The position numbers were made by a program, and so were the translations under genes. 64,000 nucleotides of DNA from Albula goreensis (taxonomy: Eukaryota; Chordata; Actinopteri; Albuliformes; Albulidae): contig CM040764.1 of NCBI GenBank assembly GCA_022829145.1, positions 7,177,144 to 7,241,143 of the forward strand. The letters run 5' to 3'. Positions 24,190 to 35,814 of this stretch are shown here, in pieces. The notes beneath the pieces are model-generated. The model saw nothing but the letters and a program-made list of their open reading frames with translations, was not told the origin of the DNA and searched no databases. How positions within the stretch are numbered: position 1 is the first letter of the stretch; every line of letters begins with the position of its first letter.

Positions 24190-27100
24190 GTACTGTTTTT
24201 AATCTTAATTAAAGCTCTTCTTTTAAACGCCGTGACATAATATCCAAAGAGCTTTGCAGATTGGCACACAGCGAGTGATCGCCCTGACTTGGAGTCGGTG
24301 ACATTGTCGGGATTCTCTAGATAACAAAAGTTGACGGTTTAAGAAAAACATTATAAATCTCGGAACGTGCGTTCATGCAGTTCTTCAGACTCCCTACAGT
24401 TTCTCCAGTTACAGGCACACTGTAGTATGCTCGGTGACCACATAGGCTACGTTGCATAGTTTGCGGAGGCATTTGAGAAAACAACGTTGAAGATGAATTT
24501 TTGAACTGTTCTTACGTCCGTCCTGCTTTACAGGCCCGTATTTAAGTGCGGCGGCGACGTAAGTGGGGACTCCGGCGTTATCGGTAGCGAAGGATACCCG
24601 GGGGTGTATCCCTCAAATACAAAATGTGTCTGGAGAATTACGGTGAGCAACGTTTTCCGTTATCTTACGCCCGTGTGTTTGTTTGTTGCACGCCTGTGTG
24701 TCTAAAATTTATTTAACACAGAGTTTAAGGTGAGTAAGGAGTTTTCTATTTGTGAATCATTTCGAATACTCTGATTTATCCTAACAGGTTATGTTTTTTC
24801 TGTAAAACCAACCAACATCCGTAATCTGTTAATTTGTCTCCCTTATGTCAACACAGTATTCAACTTTTAAGGTCACCTGAGGCAATACGCGACCAGATCA
24901 TAGTTCATAGTGAATTGAAAGAACATGGGGATCACCTCCTGTGAATTATATCACAGGGGAGAGATAGGTGATCCTGGTTCGGAAGTGCTGGACTGTTTTG
25001 CTTCATCCAAACCCCTAACTGCACAATTGGTTTTTACTATGAGGTTTAACAAACTCAGACGACTGTGTGCTGGGGGTCCTCCACCATTTCATCATTTAGA
25101 ATATTCAGGCCTGGGCTCTGATTGAAACAGAAAAGTTCTTGATTATAATTAGTAACAGCAACAGTCATTGACTGTCTCTTTGATCAGGAAAGTTGGAGGA
25201 TCTCTGATTGAACTGTCAGGAGTTCCCGTCCCAGGCAGAAACAGTTCTGTTGTAATTAGCCACTTTCATTAATCAATAAACACATTATTTTTTTTTTTTT
25301 TCTGGGTCTTTTGATTTTATGGCATTTTTCTGTGGCTTTTACAGAACCTTTGCTCACCACTTTTGGATCGTGATGCACCATAATAACAGATCTTAATGAT
25401 AAATGCATTGGATCTTTTACAGATCTTCAAGAAAAACTGGAATTGCTTTGGAAAAAGTACAATAAGATACTATCAGACACTGGAGCCCTATTGGATTGAA
25501 GTTCAAGGTCATCAATGTAAAGAAAAAGAGCTCCCATTATATCATGAAAAAGGAGACATTTATCAAGCGTGGGAAAACACGGAAAATGTGGATGTAGCCA
25601 GGGGACAACCCAAACCACATATTGTGTCACTTTGGCTGTGATTCATCAATGACGCTGTCTGTCTCCTGTCTAACCGACCTCAGGTTCCCGAGGGAAAGGT
25701 TGTGGCCCTCTCCATCCAGTTCATCGACCTGGAGAATGACAGCCTGTGCAGGTATGACTACGTGGACGTGTACAGCGGCCACACCAATGGGCAGCGGCTC
25801 GGCCGCTTCTGCGGCACCTTCAGGCCCGGCGCCCTCGTCTCCAGCAGCAACAAGATGCTGGTGCAGATGGTGTCCGACGCCAACACCGCGGGGAGTGGCT
25901 TCCTTGCCAAATTCTCCGCCACTCTGCCCAACGCACGAGGTGAGTGACACATGATGCCCTCCGGCTCCGCATCTTTCCACATTACTGAATAGAACAGAAT
26001 AGAGAACAACAGAATAGAATCGGATAGAACAGACTGACTTTATTGTCTAACTCATGGTGGAAATTTGTCTTCAGCTTCACATCATGTATTGAGTTTAAAG
26101 GTCGCTTTAGTATTTATTTTATTGTATTTATTTTATGAAAGCAACCTTCTGCTTTGTTGGTTGGGTTTGAGCATGTCTTCAGCAGCTGTGTGCGGCGTGT
26201 TTGTTTTCATAAAAACATAAAAGAAATAGCAGTCTTTAAACTTTTATTCATTTTCAAAAAAGTAATTCTTGAATATAAAAACTATCTCAAACTTCAAAGA
26301 CTGCTGCATCAGCAGTTTTAAAATCTTCTATATCTGGGGTTGTTATTTTCAGATGATCAACTGATGAATGGTGCAGTTATGTTGAAAATTTGCCATCATG
26401 GTATTCACTTATCAACATAAAGACCTCAACGTTAAGCTGTACAAATATAAAGGAGTTATAGGTTAGGATGAGGCCGACTCCATAAAATGGGGTGAAAGGG
26501 CATGTTTTAGGGTACATGTCAATCAAGTATGTTATTCCATACTTGGAGTGGAATGAATTAGTGAGTTCTGTGTGAGTTTCATTTTAAACACATTTCATGT
26601 TTTACCTCCCTTCATGGCATTTACAGACATTTTCCAGAGAATAAATGGAGACACAACTGTTGTGCAATCAGAATGAATGAATGAATGGATGAATGAATGG
26701 ACGAATACTTCATTGACTCAGCAAGAACATTCATTGTCTGTTCTCTGATGTAACACTCTGATTGTTTCAAAGGGCTCTGTTTCAGTATGTTTCTCTCTCA
26801 CATGCCTGTTGAATCCTGGGAGTTTACTGTGTGTACCGAGTGTTTTCCTAAACGCATTTTTTTCTGTGCAAGTCTCCAATTTCGACACCAGAGGTTATAG
26901 GTATAAAAGATTGTTTTCAGGGACAGCTCTTTGGGGGGCTGAGCTGACTTGGGGCACAGACATGGGTGAGACATGGCGCTGCTCTATTTTCGGAACATAA
27001 GGGGGCTCGACTGAGCCAAGTCTCCACTGATTTGGCTGAATTCGGTGGTGTTGAGTTCCCTCTGTGACAGACACTTAATGTGGAATTTTAATGCCAGGGT

Positions 27101-30100
27101 GTACCTTGTGTTTTAGAGGGCTAACAGACGGTTTGGTGCTCTTTTGGATGGGAATAGTGGTGAGGCTTACCAGCTGTGACCAGGCCTCTCTCCCTCCCTT
27201 CTCTCCGTCCCAGTGAACTGTTGAATTCAGACATGCGCGTGTTCAGCTACAAATTATGCAAAGCATTTCTCATTCAGCCACTAATGTGTTTTGAGGAGTG
27301 TTTCAGTGCTTACTGCAGCCTCCCAAAGGGAAATGATTTAGAGGATTGGTAGGGCCCGTCTTCTGCCAGGCGCTATTCATTTGTTGCATGGCAGTGACGC
27401 CCGTGTCTTGCAGGGGATCGGTACTGCGGGGGACGTCTGGACAAACCCTCAGGCTCCCTCAAGACCCCCAATTGGCCAGAAAAAGACTACCCCGCAGGGG
27501 TCACCTGTTCCTGGCACATTGTGGCCCCTAGGAACCAGGTGAGACTTGGAGTTGGAGGCCGTGAGTGTCAATGGAATCTCATTTTAAACTTTGTGTCAAA
27601 CAGCCAGTTGTGCTCTTGGCCAGCATTCTAGAAAGGTGCTATCAGCAAAAGGCATCATCAGAAAGCCACACTGAGCAGTGTGTAACTTTGTGCTGTGCAT
27701 TCCAAAAAAGCATTCGTTGCAGAATTCTCTCTTTTCGTGACGTTACAGAATTAGGCTTCATGAACCTCATAAAGAGCGGAGCTACAGTGAATTGTCAATC
27801 ACCGGCCCTATTTCAACCAATCAAATGGGTTTGGGCTCCACAATAAACTACAATTATTGGTTCAATTTTGTAAGGTACTGGGAGCTTATGGAAGCTTTAC
27901 CCATTTGTGGTGTCATTAAGCTCTTTCTTCAAACACTGCTTTTCTGTAGCGTATTCTCAATTGTATGTTTGTTTAACTGCAAGTCTGCCTCTCTTTTTCC
28001 ACTGTATGGTCCAGCTGTATTTCCAAGCACTCTTTTTGACAAGTGATGTACTGTCTTCTTCAATGGCCCATTTGTCTTTTCAGATCATTGAGCTGAAGTT
28101 TGAGAAGTTTGATGTGGAGAGGGACAACTACTGTCGCTATGACCACGTGTTGATTTTCAACGGGGGAGAGATCGATGATGCCAAAAAAATCGGAAAGTTC
28201 TGTGGAGACACCCCCCCGGCGTAAGCACTGTCAGACTCGGGTAACCGTTGCCATGCAACTGCCACATGGTGTTTGGCTCTCCAGCCTGCTCTGAGTTTCA
28301 ATAGTAAACTGAAAATGAGAGTACAAACGGTAATCACGTTTAAGTTCTCAAATGGTGGTTCCATGATTTGAGAAGGTCCCAGAGAGGGTATCGAATCGGA
28401 CAAAAACGTACAGATCAGTCCAATAAGGACTTATGAGGACCTGAATAGGTCCAAGTTAATATTTTCTTTTGGCAAGTCAAATTTCCTCTTGACACATTCC
28501 ATCACAGAGTACTTAAATCCAGGCTTTAGTTAGTTATATACATTTCAGACCCTAACTGTGAGTTAAAATACAGATAAACATTTTAAAGAGGAATCCTATG
28601 TGCCATGAAAACAAACTCATTGCATTATTTGCAATGACTTTATATGGCAAATCATGAAATGTATTAATATGTAACTTGGATAGTCCCTGCCTGACTTCCT
28701 TATGAAAAGGTTCCAAGTTTTCAGTTGCCATGCTCAATAATGTAGTGAATCTCCTGCCAGCAGAGATGGGAAGCGGCTTGTGTTTTGTCTGCTGCTAATC
28801 ACATGAAGCTAAACCTTATGAGGTCTGTGATGTTTTCGCCAGTTTGTTCGTACTGACTGTGTTTGTTCTCTTCTCCTCTCAGCCCAGTCTTATCAGAAGG
28901 AAACCAGCTCCTGATCCAATTCCTCTCTGACCTGAGCCTGACCGCAGATGGTTTCATCGGCCATTACAAGTTCAGGCCGAAGAAGTTCCGTACAACAACC
29001 GCGGCCCCAACCACCACAACCCCGGCGGTCATGACCACTGCAACAGGTAGATGGTATCATTTTCCTGTCTTCCTCCGTCACACCTGTACATGAGCACGAG
29101 GCTGCACTCCTAAAAAGCACTCTTACATTGTGGCAGCTAGGCCCGCTTGTAGATCTCCTGGGTGGATATCGCATTAGATTGGAGCTAAGTTGTGTTCATG
29201 GAGGTACCCCATAGACTTTCATTCATTTTGAACACAAACGCTAACAAACAGAAATTAAAACCGCGTTGGTGGGTGTCTCTTGGTTAAGTAAACGAAAGCA
29301 CTAAATTGTTATAATGTTGGTGTATCTCTGAAAACCAGATGTTCACACTGTCACTGCTCTACTCCCTAATCCTCCTAACCTCTCATTTTCATTTGGCAAA
29401 GGTTTGTCATGTCTCCACAGTTCCTATGGGTTTTGGGTTGGGGGAAAAAGTCTTCACTTTTCAGGAAACCCATGATCAAAGATCATTTGTGGCACGAAAA
29501 TGAAATGTAAATAAGAAGGGAATTTAAGGAGTAAGGGAAAAGGTGAGGTGATGTTTGTCCGTGGTTGGTCTGTCTGATTCCATTCCCAGACTGAGGGATT
29601 TGTGTGGAGTTTCACAGCATAGCTGATGCGTATAGCTGATCTTTGATACAGATGCCAAGATAGAGTAGACCTGCTGGTGGTGAGTCGAGAAATCTGTACT
29701 CTCTCTCTCCTTCCATCTGCCAAGCTGTCACTCTGGGTGGTAACATGTAGCAATCGGTCTTCACCCCCCACCCCCCCCTGCTCCTGTCCAGTGGAAATTT
29801 CTGGAAAGGAGAAGCAGGGGGTGAGCAGGCAGCAGTGTGAATCGACTCACTCAGCGTCCTATCCAGGGGGTGAATAACACAGTCCTGGACAGCCTGAGTT
29901 TATTTTGTTTTTTTGTGGTTTTCTTTCATTCAGCAGCCAATTTAGACTTTCAAAGAAGTGTGTTGACACTTAAGCTAATAAATGAGCTACAATATGCGCT
30001 TAAATTCTGAGACACACCAAAAACAAGCAGACACATGGGAGCTGTACACATCTGCTGTAATTTCCCCATGTTTAGCTGCCCTTATGATGAATAACACTTA

Positions 30101-30924
30101 ATAAAAACCACATTAAGTGGAGGCCAGTCAGTACTCGAGTGAATCAGTCATTCCATTTAAATTTGTGGATTACGCAGTTATCTGTCTGCTATGAGATCGC
30201 AGACAGGGTGAAGCAATATGGCTTTGGGCCTTCCTTGACTCAGCGGCCTGTCCAATGGAATGATGGGATTTGTAGGAGGAATCTGCTCCCTCTCCATGTA
30301 ACATCAGTATTTATTTGCTTCTTTGACATGGTACAATGAAGCAAATTTTTTTCACTTTGATGGTGCCTGTAGGTAAAATCAGTCATGTGCTTGGGATGGG
30401 TATACAAGCTATTGCTAACTGTGTGAGCTCCTCTGAATGGTTCCGCTCCAGAGTAACTGTAGCATGCGGTATGCTCAAGTGCAGTATAATCGTCTGCAGG
30501 CGGAATTCATGCATATTCCTCATTCACTCCAGCCAGCACAAATTATAAGGTTATGCAAGTTATAATTACAAGGAAAGTCATTTGGTGTGTCATTCAGTGA
30601 ATCGATGAGCGAGGAACATGACTGTTTTTAGTAAAGCTTTCCCCAATCACAGCCGATTGAGAGACAACGTGAGACGCGCAAAGTGCCAAATTAAGATTAT
30701 GCTTTTGGCAGGCCCTGAAGCCATGTCACTTTGGTACAGACTGTCAGTCCTATTGGTTTATATTTTCACAGTGTTTTCTTCCCCCTGGAAGAGCAACTTG
30801 AGAGCAGTGCCTTCATTTTTGTAGAAACTCTTTTTTGCAACAAGTGTTTTGAAATAGCTGACTTCTAAATCCAGATGTTTGCAAAATTATGTTAGAACTC
30901 AAGAATCTTCAGCATGTTGGGATA

Positions 30925-30962
<38 letters not shown>

Positions 30963-33874
30963 CTCCCTCTCATCTGGCAATATGATTAATTTTACAGTTT
31001 TATGTGTATATCACTGTTCCTGTTGCAAAGAAATTTTTTACTTTTCATGTCCCAGGCCAGTTTTTACTTGATGTAATGTACTCATATTGCTGAATGCTCA
31101 CTGAGGTAATTCAGGTAGAGCAATGTATCGTCAAACAGCACCAACATCAGTGCAGCCTCAATTTATTTGTGATAATATCAAAGTGAAAAAGCCTCCTCTG
31201 CTCCTCTAGAAAAAACACACTCAAATAACTCGTCCCTGTATTTCTCCCTCCAGCGCTGAATTATTCAGCAGCTCTGTGCCAGAAAAAATGCAAGCGAACC
31301 GGCACGCTGGAAACACACTACTGTTCCAGTAACTTCGGTAAGAAGCTCTTACTTTACACAGGCCTCAAAATGAGCCCTGTTCTTTAGCAAGCAAATTTCT
31401 TTTTTCTCTGTCTGTGGACTGGTTGTTCTGCTTTGTTTCTTTGTACCTCCGGAAATTATTGTAAAAGGAACAATTTCATTTTTTCCACACGTGACTCACA
31501 TTCGAAGGTGGAGGCAAGCAGAACTGAACTGCAGATAAACTCATGGTAAAATGTATAACTGAGTATAACTGAGCCTCTGCTTTGGCTGGTTCATTAGCAT
31601 GGGATAGAGCTATTCACTGGAATCCCCAGTAAAAGGTTGCTTTTCCATGATAATGGTCAGTCCTCTAGTTGCTTGTTGAATTTTTGTACAAAAGTATGCA
31701 AATTGCTTCACCAAATCTCAGACACATTGCTAGCGATTTCAAAATACTTTCAACTGAAAGTTGAAAATGGTGAATGTTTACCTCTAAAAAAAAATCAGTT
31801 TTTTTAACCGCTTAGAGAGACTACTGGGATTTGGGATTGAGAGAAAAACTCAATCTCGACAAGAACATATCTAGGGGTATAATTCCTGCTTTGGTGCGAG
31901 AGTTCCTGGGTTCAGTCCCAGGACGAACCCCCACTGTTAAATCAATACCATGTCTCACCGTTATGCATTGCAAATGGAGCACGTAATGTTGCTCAAATCA
32001 ACAGCTGAGCTGCGTCATTAGGTGCAAAAGGACTGAGCTGAATGATGATGTCTTTTTTAAAGGGCCCGTAGGATATTCTTTAAAATGTGTTATGCATATT
32101 TTAATTTAATTTTGTACTGAGTGCTGCCATGTTTTTTTTTTCTCTAAGCTTCTCTAAATGAACCTTAGGAATGTGTGTGTTTGAGCATATGTAATGGCCA
32201 ATATAAAGACATTTTTAAAATGCTAACCAAGATATTAATTTCTCCTTCCTGTATTTGTATATACTGTGTTGGCACACTCATTGCCGCCCAGTGTAGGACA
32301 GAAGCAGAAGGGCTCCCACTTTGAGCTGGGTTCAGCTGAAGGTTTCTTCCTTTAGCCAGGGGGTTTTTGCTTGCCATTGTCGCCCTCAGGTTGCTCAATG
32401 GTGGGATCAGACTTTGGATATATGTAAAGCTCCTGTACGAATACAATTTAGAAGTCCAATCGAAGACCAGTGTTGATTTTTGCTTGTGGAATAGAGACCT
32501 GACTCCGCCCTGCGTTTGTGCTTTGTTTCCCAGTGATAACGGGGACAATAATCACCGCCGTGGCGAGGGGGGGCAGCGCGCATGTCACCGTCTCCATCAT
32601 AAACGTTTACAAGGAGGGAACGCTCGCCATCCAGCAGGCGGGGAAGAACATGAGCGTCAAGATCATCATCCTGTGCAAGAAATGCCCCTACATCAGACGA
32701 GGTGGGTGCGGCCGAGTCAACGTACTTTCAGTTCTTTACCCTGCAGGCACCTGGCTGGCCAGGGGAGGTCGCCAGAGAGCGAGGTGCGATGATTAGTCTG
32801 ACTGAATTAAACCACTGGTCATTCAGTCAGATTGGACCTCTGGGAGTTCAGTTTGCATGACTGTACAATGAAAAGGTGCCTTTACCCATATAAAGACTGT
32901 CATTGACATTCCTTAGGTTTAAAGTGTATAGATTATACCACCTGCCTTTAAGATGTCACCAAATTTTTATTCTCAATATCTGGCCACATCGCTCAAACAT
33001 CATCTCTTAGCTTTCGAGATGATGGGTATGAATGTGATTGCCTCTGAAAAACACACTCTGCTGGCCTCCACTGTGTATTTGCACTCTATAGTCTGTCACA
33101 TGACCTGAGCAGCCATTACACTTCAGGAGAATGCTAAACGCACAATTAGCAGCCTAATCGAACAGAGGTTTTGCTTGTAGTTGATTAGACAGGGGTAAAC
33201 CAGCCAAGCGAACCTCTCCTCTCCTGAGCAAGTCTACTTCCCATCATGCAGCACCATGCGAGGCAGCTCACAACAGTTCGCGCCTCCATGTCCAGCATTC
33301 CATATGAGACTGCTGGTCAAATCACTGGGCCGAAACCCAGTTCTGAGTCACCTGGCATTGTCAGCTAGAAACATTTAGGAATTCAAGCAATAAGCTAAGT
33401 GTTCATACACAACCACCAGTCTCTATTTTTTTTTTGCCAGGACAACACTGAATGAAAGCCACATTAGAAAGGATTTGTTTGGACAGCTGGATACCTAGTA
33501 TGCATGCAGTACTCTGAGAACAGCGGTGATGCTTGGCTAGCTCAGCCCCTCAGGCTGGCCAGAAACCCGAGTTGGGTTTTATCCGTCTATTGCAATGCCT
33601 GAAGCTTGCCAAATGGACTGGATGTGAAGTCAGGGGCCAGCTGCAGGACATCGATAATAAATATTCATATTACGGTGCTGATACCTGTTAATTGAAAATG
33701 CGTGGGTAACACCAGGGTTGATTGGCTTTGCAATGGGTTAAGGTGGTGTTGTAAATGTACCATGGGGATAGGCAATTCAATCATAAATTTAAATGTTGTT
33801 GTTTGTATGGACCTGTTTATCCTTATTCGGTTTGAATTATTTCACTTTCAGCAGTGTGTATGTGCGTACATGTT

Positions 33875-33905
<31 letters not shown>

Positions 33906-34276
33906 TTGTGTGTGCATACACGTATAATACCTTTGTAGAGTTAAATATTTACTGAAAAGTTCCCAGTTAGAAATCTTGATCAAAGCGGCTGTTTCAATTT
34001 TCAGGGATTCATATATACATGAAAGTCTGCAAGGAGAAATGTCCTGCCTGTACCTCCTAACTGAAACTAACATGACTTCATTTATATCTCAGCTGCTGCA
34101 GGTGAACTGCGTTTAGTCTGACTGCTCTTTGTCTGGACTCCCCAGGTTTAAATTACATCATCATGGGCCAAACAGACGAGGAGGGGAGGGCAATCGTGGG
34201 TCCTCATCACTTCATGATGGCCTTCAAGGCCAAGAACCAGAGGATCCTGGCCGCTCTGAAGAATCAGCGCTGCTGA
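24119..34276 (+). CDS. pcolce2: procollagen C-endopeptidase enhancer 2, complete (9 exons, 414 aa)
   Basis: PCOLCE2 is a secreted glycoprotein that binds fibrillar procollagen C-propeptides and stimulates their removal by BMP1/tolloid proteases. Nine exons join without frame breaks to 414 residues, against 415 in human. Residues 1-19 are a signal peptide (hydrophobic [12 protein letters not shown]). CUB1 is ~29-142 ([26 protein letters not shown]). CUB2 is ~150-262 ([39 protein letters not shown]). A Thr-rich linker follows (~271-287), then the NTR domain (~296-414) with [25 protein letters not shown] and a terminal Cys. The paired calcium-site acidic residues of each CUB are present. Identity to PCOLCE2 is clearly stronger than to PCOLCE. 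The start at 24119 has a good context (acaATGG). It is tail to tail with trpc1, as in human. Confidence 0.97.
24534..24642 (+). CDS. pcolce2: pcolce2 exon 2 (start of CUB1)
   Basis: 109 bases, [14 protein letters not shown] to VWRIT. The acceptor is tttacag and the donor gtgagc. Confidence 0.95.
25684..25939 (+). CDS. pcolce2: pcolce2 exon 3 (CUB1 core)
   Basis: 256 bases, [18 protein letters not shown] to ATLPNAR plus one base. The acceptor is acctcag and the donor gtgagt. Confidence 0.97.
27414..27538 (+). CDS. pcolce2: pcolce2 exon 4 (start of CUB2)
   Basis: 125 bases, [13 protein letters not shown] to HIVAPRNQ. The acceptor is cttgcag and the donor gtgaga. Confidence 0.97.
28084..28220 (+). 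CDS. pcolce2: pcolce2 exon 5 (CUB2 core)
   Basis: 137 bases, [20 protein letters not shown] to FCGDTPP plus two bases. The acceptor is ttttcag and the donor gtaagc. Confidence 0.97.
28883..29046 (+). CDS. pcolce2: pcolce2 exon 6 (end of CUB2 and Thr-rich linker)
   Basis: 164 bases, [18 protein letters not shown] to the [10 protein letters not shown] linker. The acceptor is ctctcag and the donor gtagat. The linker is probably O-glycosylated. Confidence 0.95.
29047..31253 (+). other. pcolce2 intron 6
   Basis: 2.2-kb GT-AG intron and the largest in the gene. It contains a TG microsatellite at 30926-30959. No other gene recognised. Confidence 0.85.
30926..30959. repeat. (TG)n microsatellite
   Basis: Uninterrupted TG dinucleotides in pcolce2 intron 6. 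Confidence 0.9.
31254..31337 (+). CDS. pcolce2: pcolce2 exon 7 (start of NTR domain)
   Basis: 84 bases, [20 protein letters not shown] to YCSSNF. The acceptor is cctccag and the donor gtaaga. Phases 1/1 match the neighbours. Confidence 0.93.
31868..31932 (+). mobile_element. possible tRNA-derived SINE head
   Basis: A B-box-like gggttcagtcccagg follows a short tRNA-like stretch in pcolce2 intron 7. The rest of the element is not clear. Confidence 0.3.
32255..32450 (+). repeat. degenerate teleost interspersed repeat fragment
   Basis: The order gagctgggttcagctgaagg, tttcttccttt, tttttgcttgccattgtcgc, gttgctcaatggtgggatca, gatatatgtaaagctcctgt follows a repeat tail I recognise from many teleost introns. 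It ends about 80 bases before pcolce2 exon 8. A database search is needed to name it. Confidence 0.45.
32534..32701 (+). CDS. pcolce2: pcolce2 exon 8 (NTR core)
   Basis: 168 bases, [14 protein letters not shown] to KKCPYIRR plus one base. The acceptor is ttcccag and the donor gtgggt. Confidence 0.95.
32702..34145 (+). other. pcolce2 intron 8
   Basis: 1.4-kb GT-AG intron with a TG microsatellite at 33878-33904. No other gene recognised. Confidence 0.85.
33878..33904. repeat. (TG)n microsatellite
   Basis: Uninterrupted TG dinucleotides in pcolce2 intron 8. Confidence 0.85.
34146..34276 (+). CDS. pcolce2: pcolce2 exon 9 (NTR end and stop)
   Basis: 131 bases, [15 protein letters not shown] to LKNQRC and TGA. 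The acceptor is ccccag. Confidence 0.96.
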
Positions 34277-34404
34277 ACATGTGAGCTTCAATCAACAGGT
34301 CCTGGATCATCGTAAACAGCCAATATTCCCATCCCCAGGCACTGTTTTTAAAAACTGAAACTGACCCTGGATCAGTATTTATGGGGAAGAATTGATCTTT
34401 GTAC

Positions 34405-34584
34405 TAGTGATGGGAGTGTGAGGTTTCACGGACCCCTAATGGGTGGGGCTTCATTATTTTGTCAGTCATTATCATTGAACCAATCAAATGATTTTTCTCT
34501 TCTCAGCAAAACACAATGATTGGCTGTCACATATATATTTCCCTTTCCATTTTGGTTTAATGAAACCTCATCTTTCCATCACTA
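34405..34584. mobile_element. hAT-like MITE, copy 1
   Basis: 180-bp element with ends tagtgatggg and ccatcacta. Imperfect terminal inverted repeats run ~24 bases inward (both reach gaggtttca). It is flanked by ctttgtac (34397-34404) and cattgtac (34585-34592), which match at 7 of 8 bases. An 8-bp target duplication is typical of hAT transposons. There is no transposase. Confidence 0.7.
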
Positions 34585-34896
34585 CATTGTACAACCCTTT
34601 CCCCACAAACCCAAGCAGTGTTTGCTACTCACAGTTTACCCCAATGAAGCAGATGTATCAGAATATGGGAAAACTTTAAATCCAAAATGTAAGGATATCA
34701 TGTGTGTATATATATATTCAGCTATTATATATTCCATGGACCAATATGAAATCATCATTTAACATCAAATTAACTACCATATATTGAAGAATATATGTGC
34801 AGTATACCTAACTTTAAAATGTATTCAACAATACATGCATGGACCTGCAACAGTTTCAGTGAAAAATTATGATATTTATGTTCTAATGTATGCAGT

Positions 34897-35068
34897 TAGT
34901 GATGGTGGAATGAAGTTTCATTGATCTAAAAATCAGAGGAGTTCCCATACAGTATCAGTGATTCGAAAATGTACATTGGCATTGGAAAGAAAAAAACATC
35001 TTTGATTGGTTCAACAAGTCAGTAATTAATAGCTAAGTATAGCTCCGCCCTCATTTCAGCCATCACAA
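34897..35068. mobile_element. hAT-like MITE, copy 2 (degenerate, opposite orientation)
   Basis: Starts tagtgatggt, ends ccatcacaa. Its internal part, read on the - strand, resembles copy 1 (both contain ttgaaccaatcaaa). Flanks tatgcagt and catgcaat are an eroded 8-bp target duplication. Confidence 0.55.
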
Positions 35069-35808
35069 CATGCAATACACTTTAAGCACTCAAATAGCTT
35101 TACATTTTGGATTTTATTTTAGCAAATTACTCAAGTTACTTGAGGCTCATCTGTTTCATTCACTGCAGTCTTTCATTCGTTTGATCTTGATCTATTTCAA
35201 AAGACATGAACAGGTCAATAGACTGTCTAGACATGCACAGACCTGACTTCCAAGTGGTTTTTATGAGCCAAGTATCTTTTCTTCATCTCAGTTTTAAGTC
35301 AACAAGAAATGCATTCCGATTTAAAATGTTCTACATATAAACTAATAATAAGTATTAAAACACAACGTAAAAAAAAAACAGTTCCCTGAAGAGAACTTTA
35401 TACTGTGTCAGAGGAAAACATGTGGGTGACATTGTAAGAAATATGGTTGTTGAATGTGCAATAATGTAAAAAAAAAGCAGTTTTCTGTGCTTTTTTGTAA
35501 TCATTTAATTATTTTGTCTCTCGGTACAACAGTAACAGTGCATGTGTTTTTGCTGTTTGGTTTTTGTGTATGAAAAAGAGATCTGTGTGTACTACGATGA
35601 TACGTTTGATGTTAGCACAACTTCACATCATGACAGATAAAGAGCAGCACATGTGGAAGAGGGAAAGTGTGTATTTATATTTATCTGGAAATACATTTCT
35701 TTACATTTCATTAAAAAGTCTGCCTGAGATGGTTTTTAATATGACGGACAAATGTGTTGATTGGTGGTATATAATTCTGATGAGTAATTAATAACAATAA
35801 CAAGCTGA

Positions 35809-35814
35809 AATAAA
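35809..35814 (+). promoter_or_regulatory. candidate pcolce2 poly(A) signal
   Basis: AATAAA 1.5 kb after the stop, in the context ctgaaataaaagctttc. Confidence 0.45.

Larger units (their letters stand above)
34277..35814 (+). other. probable pcolce2 3' UTR
   Basis: No open frame of interest between the stop and an AATAAA at 35809. The stretch contains two short inverted-repeat elements. UTR status is inferred from position. Confidence 0.5.
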
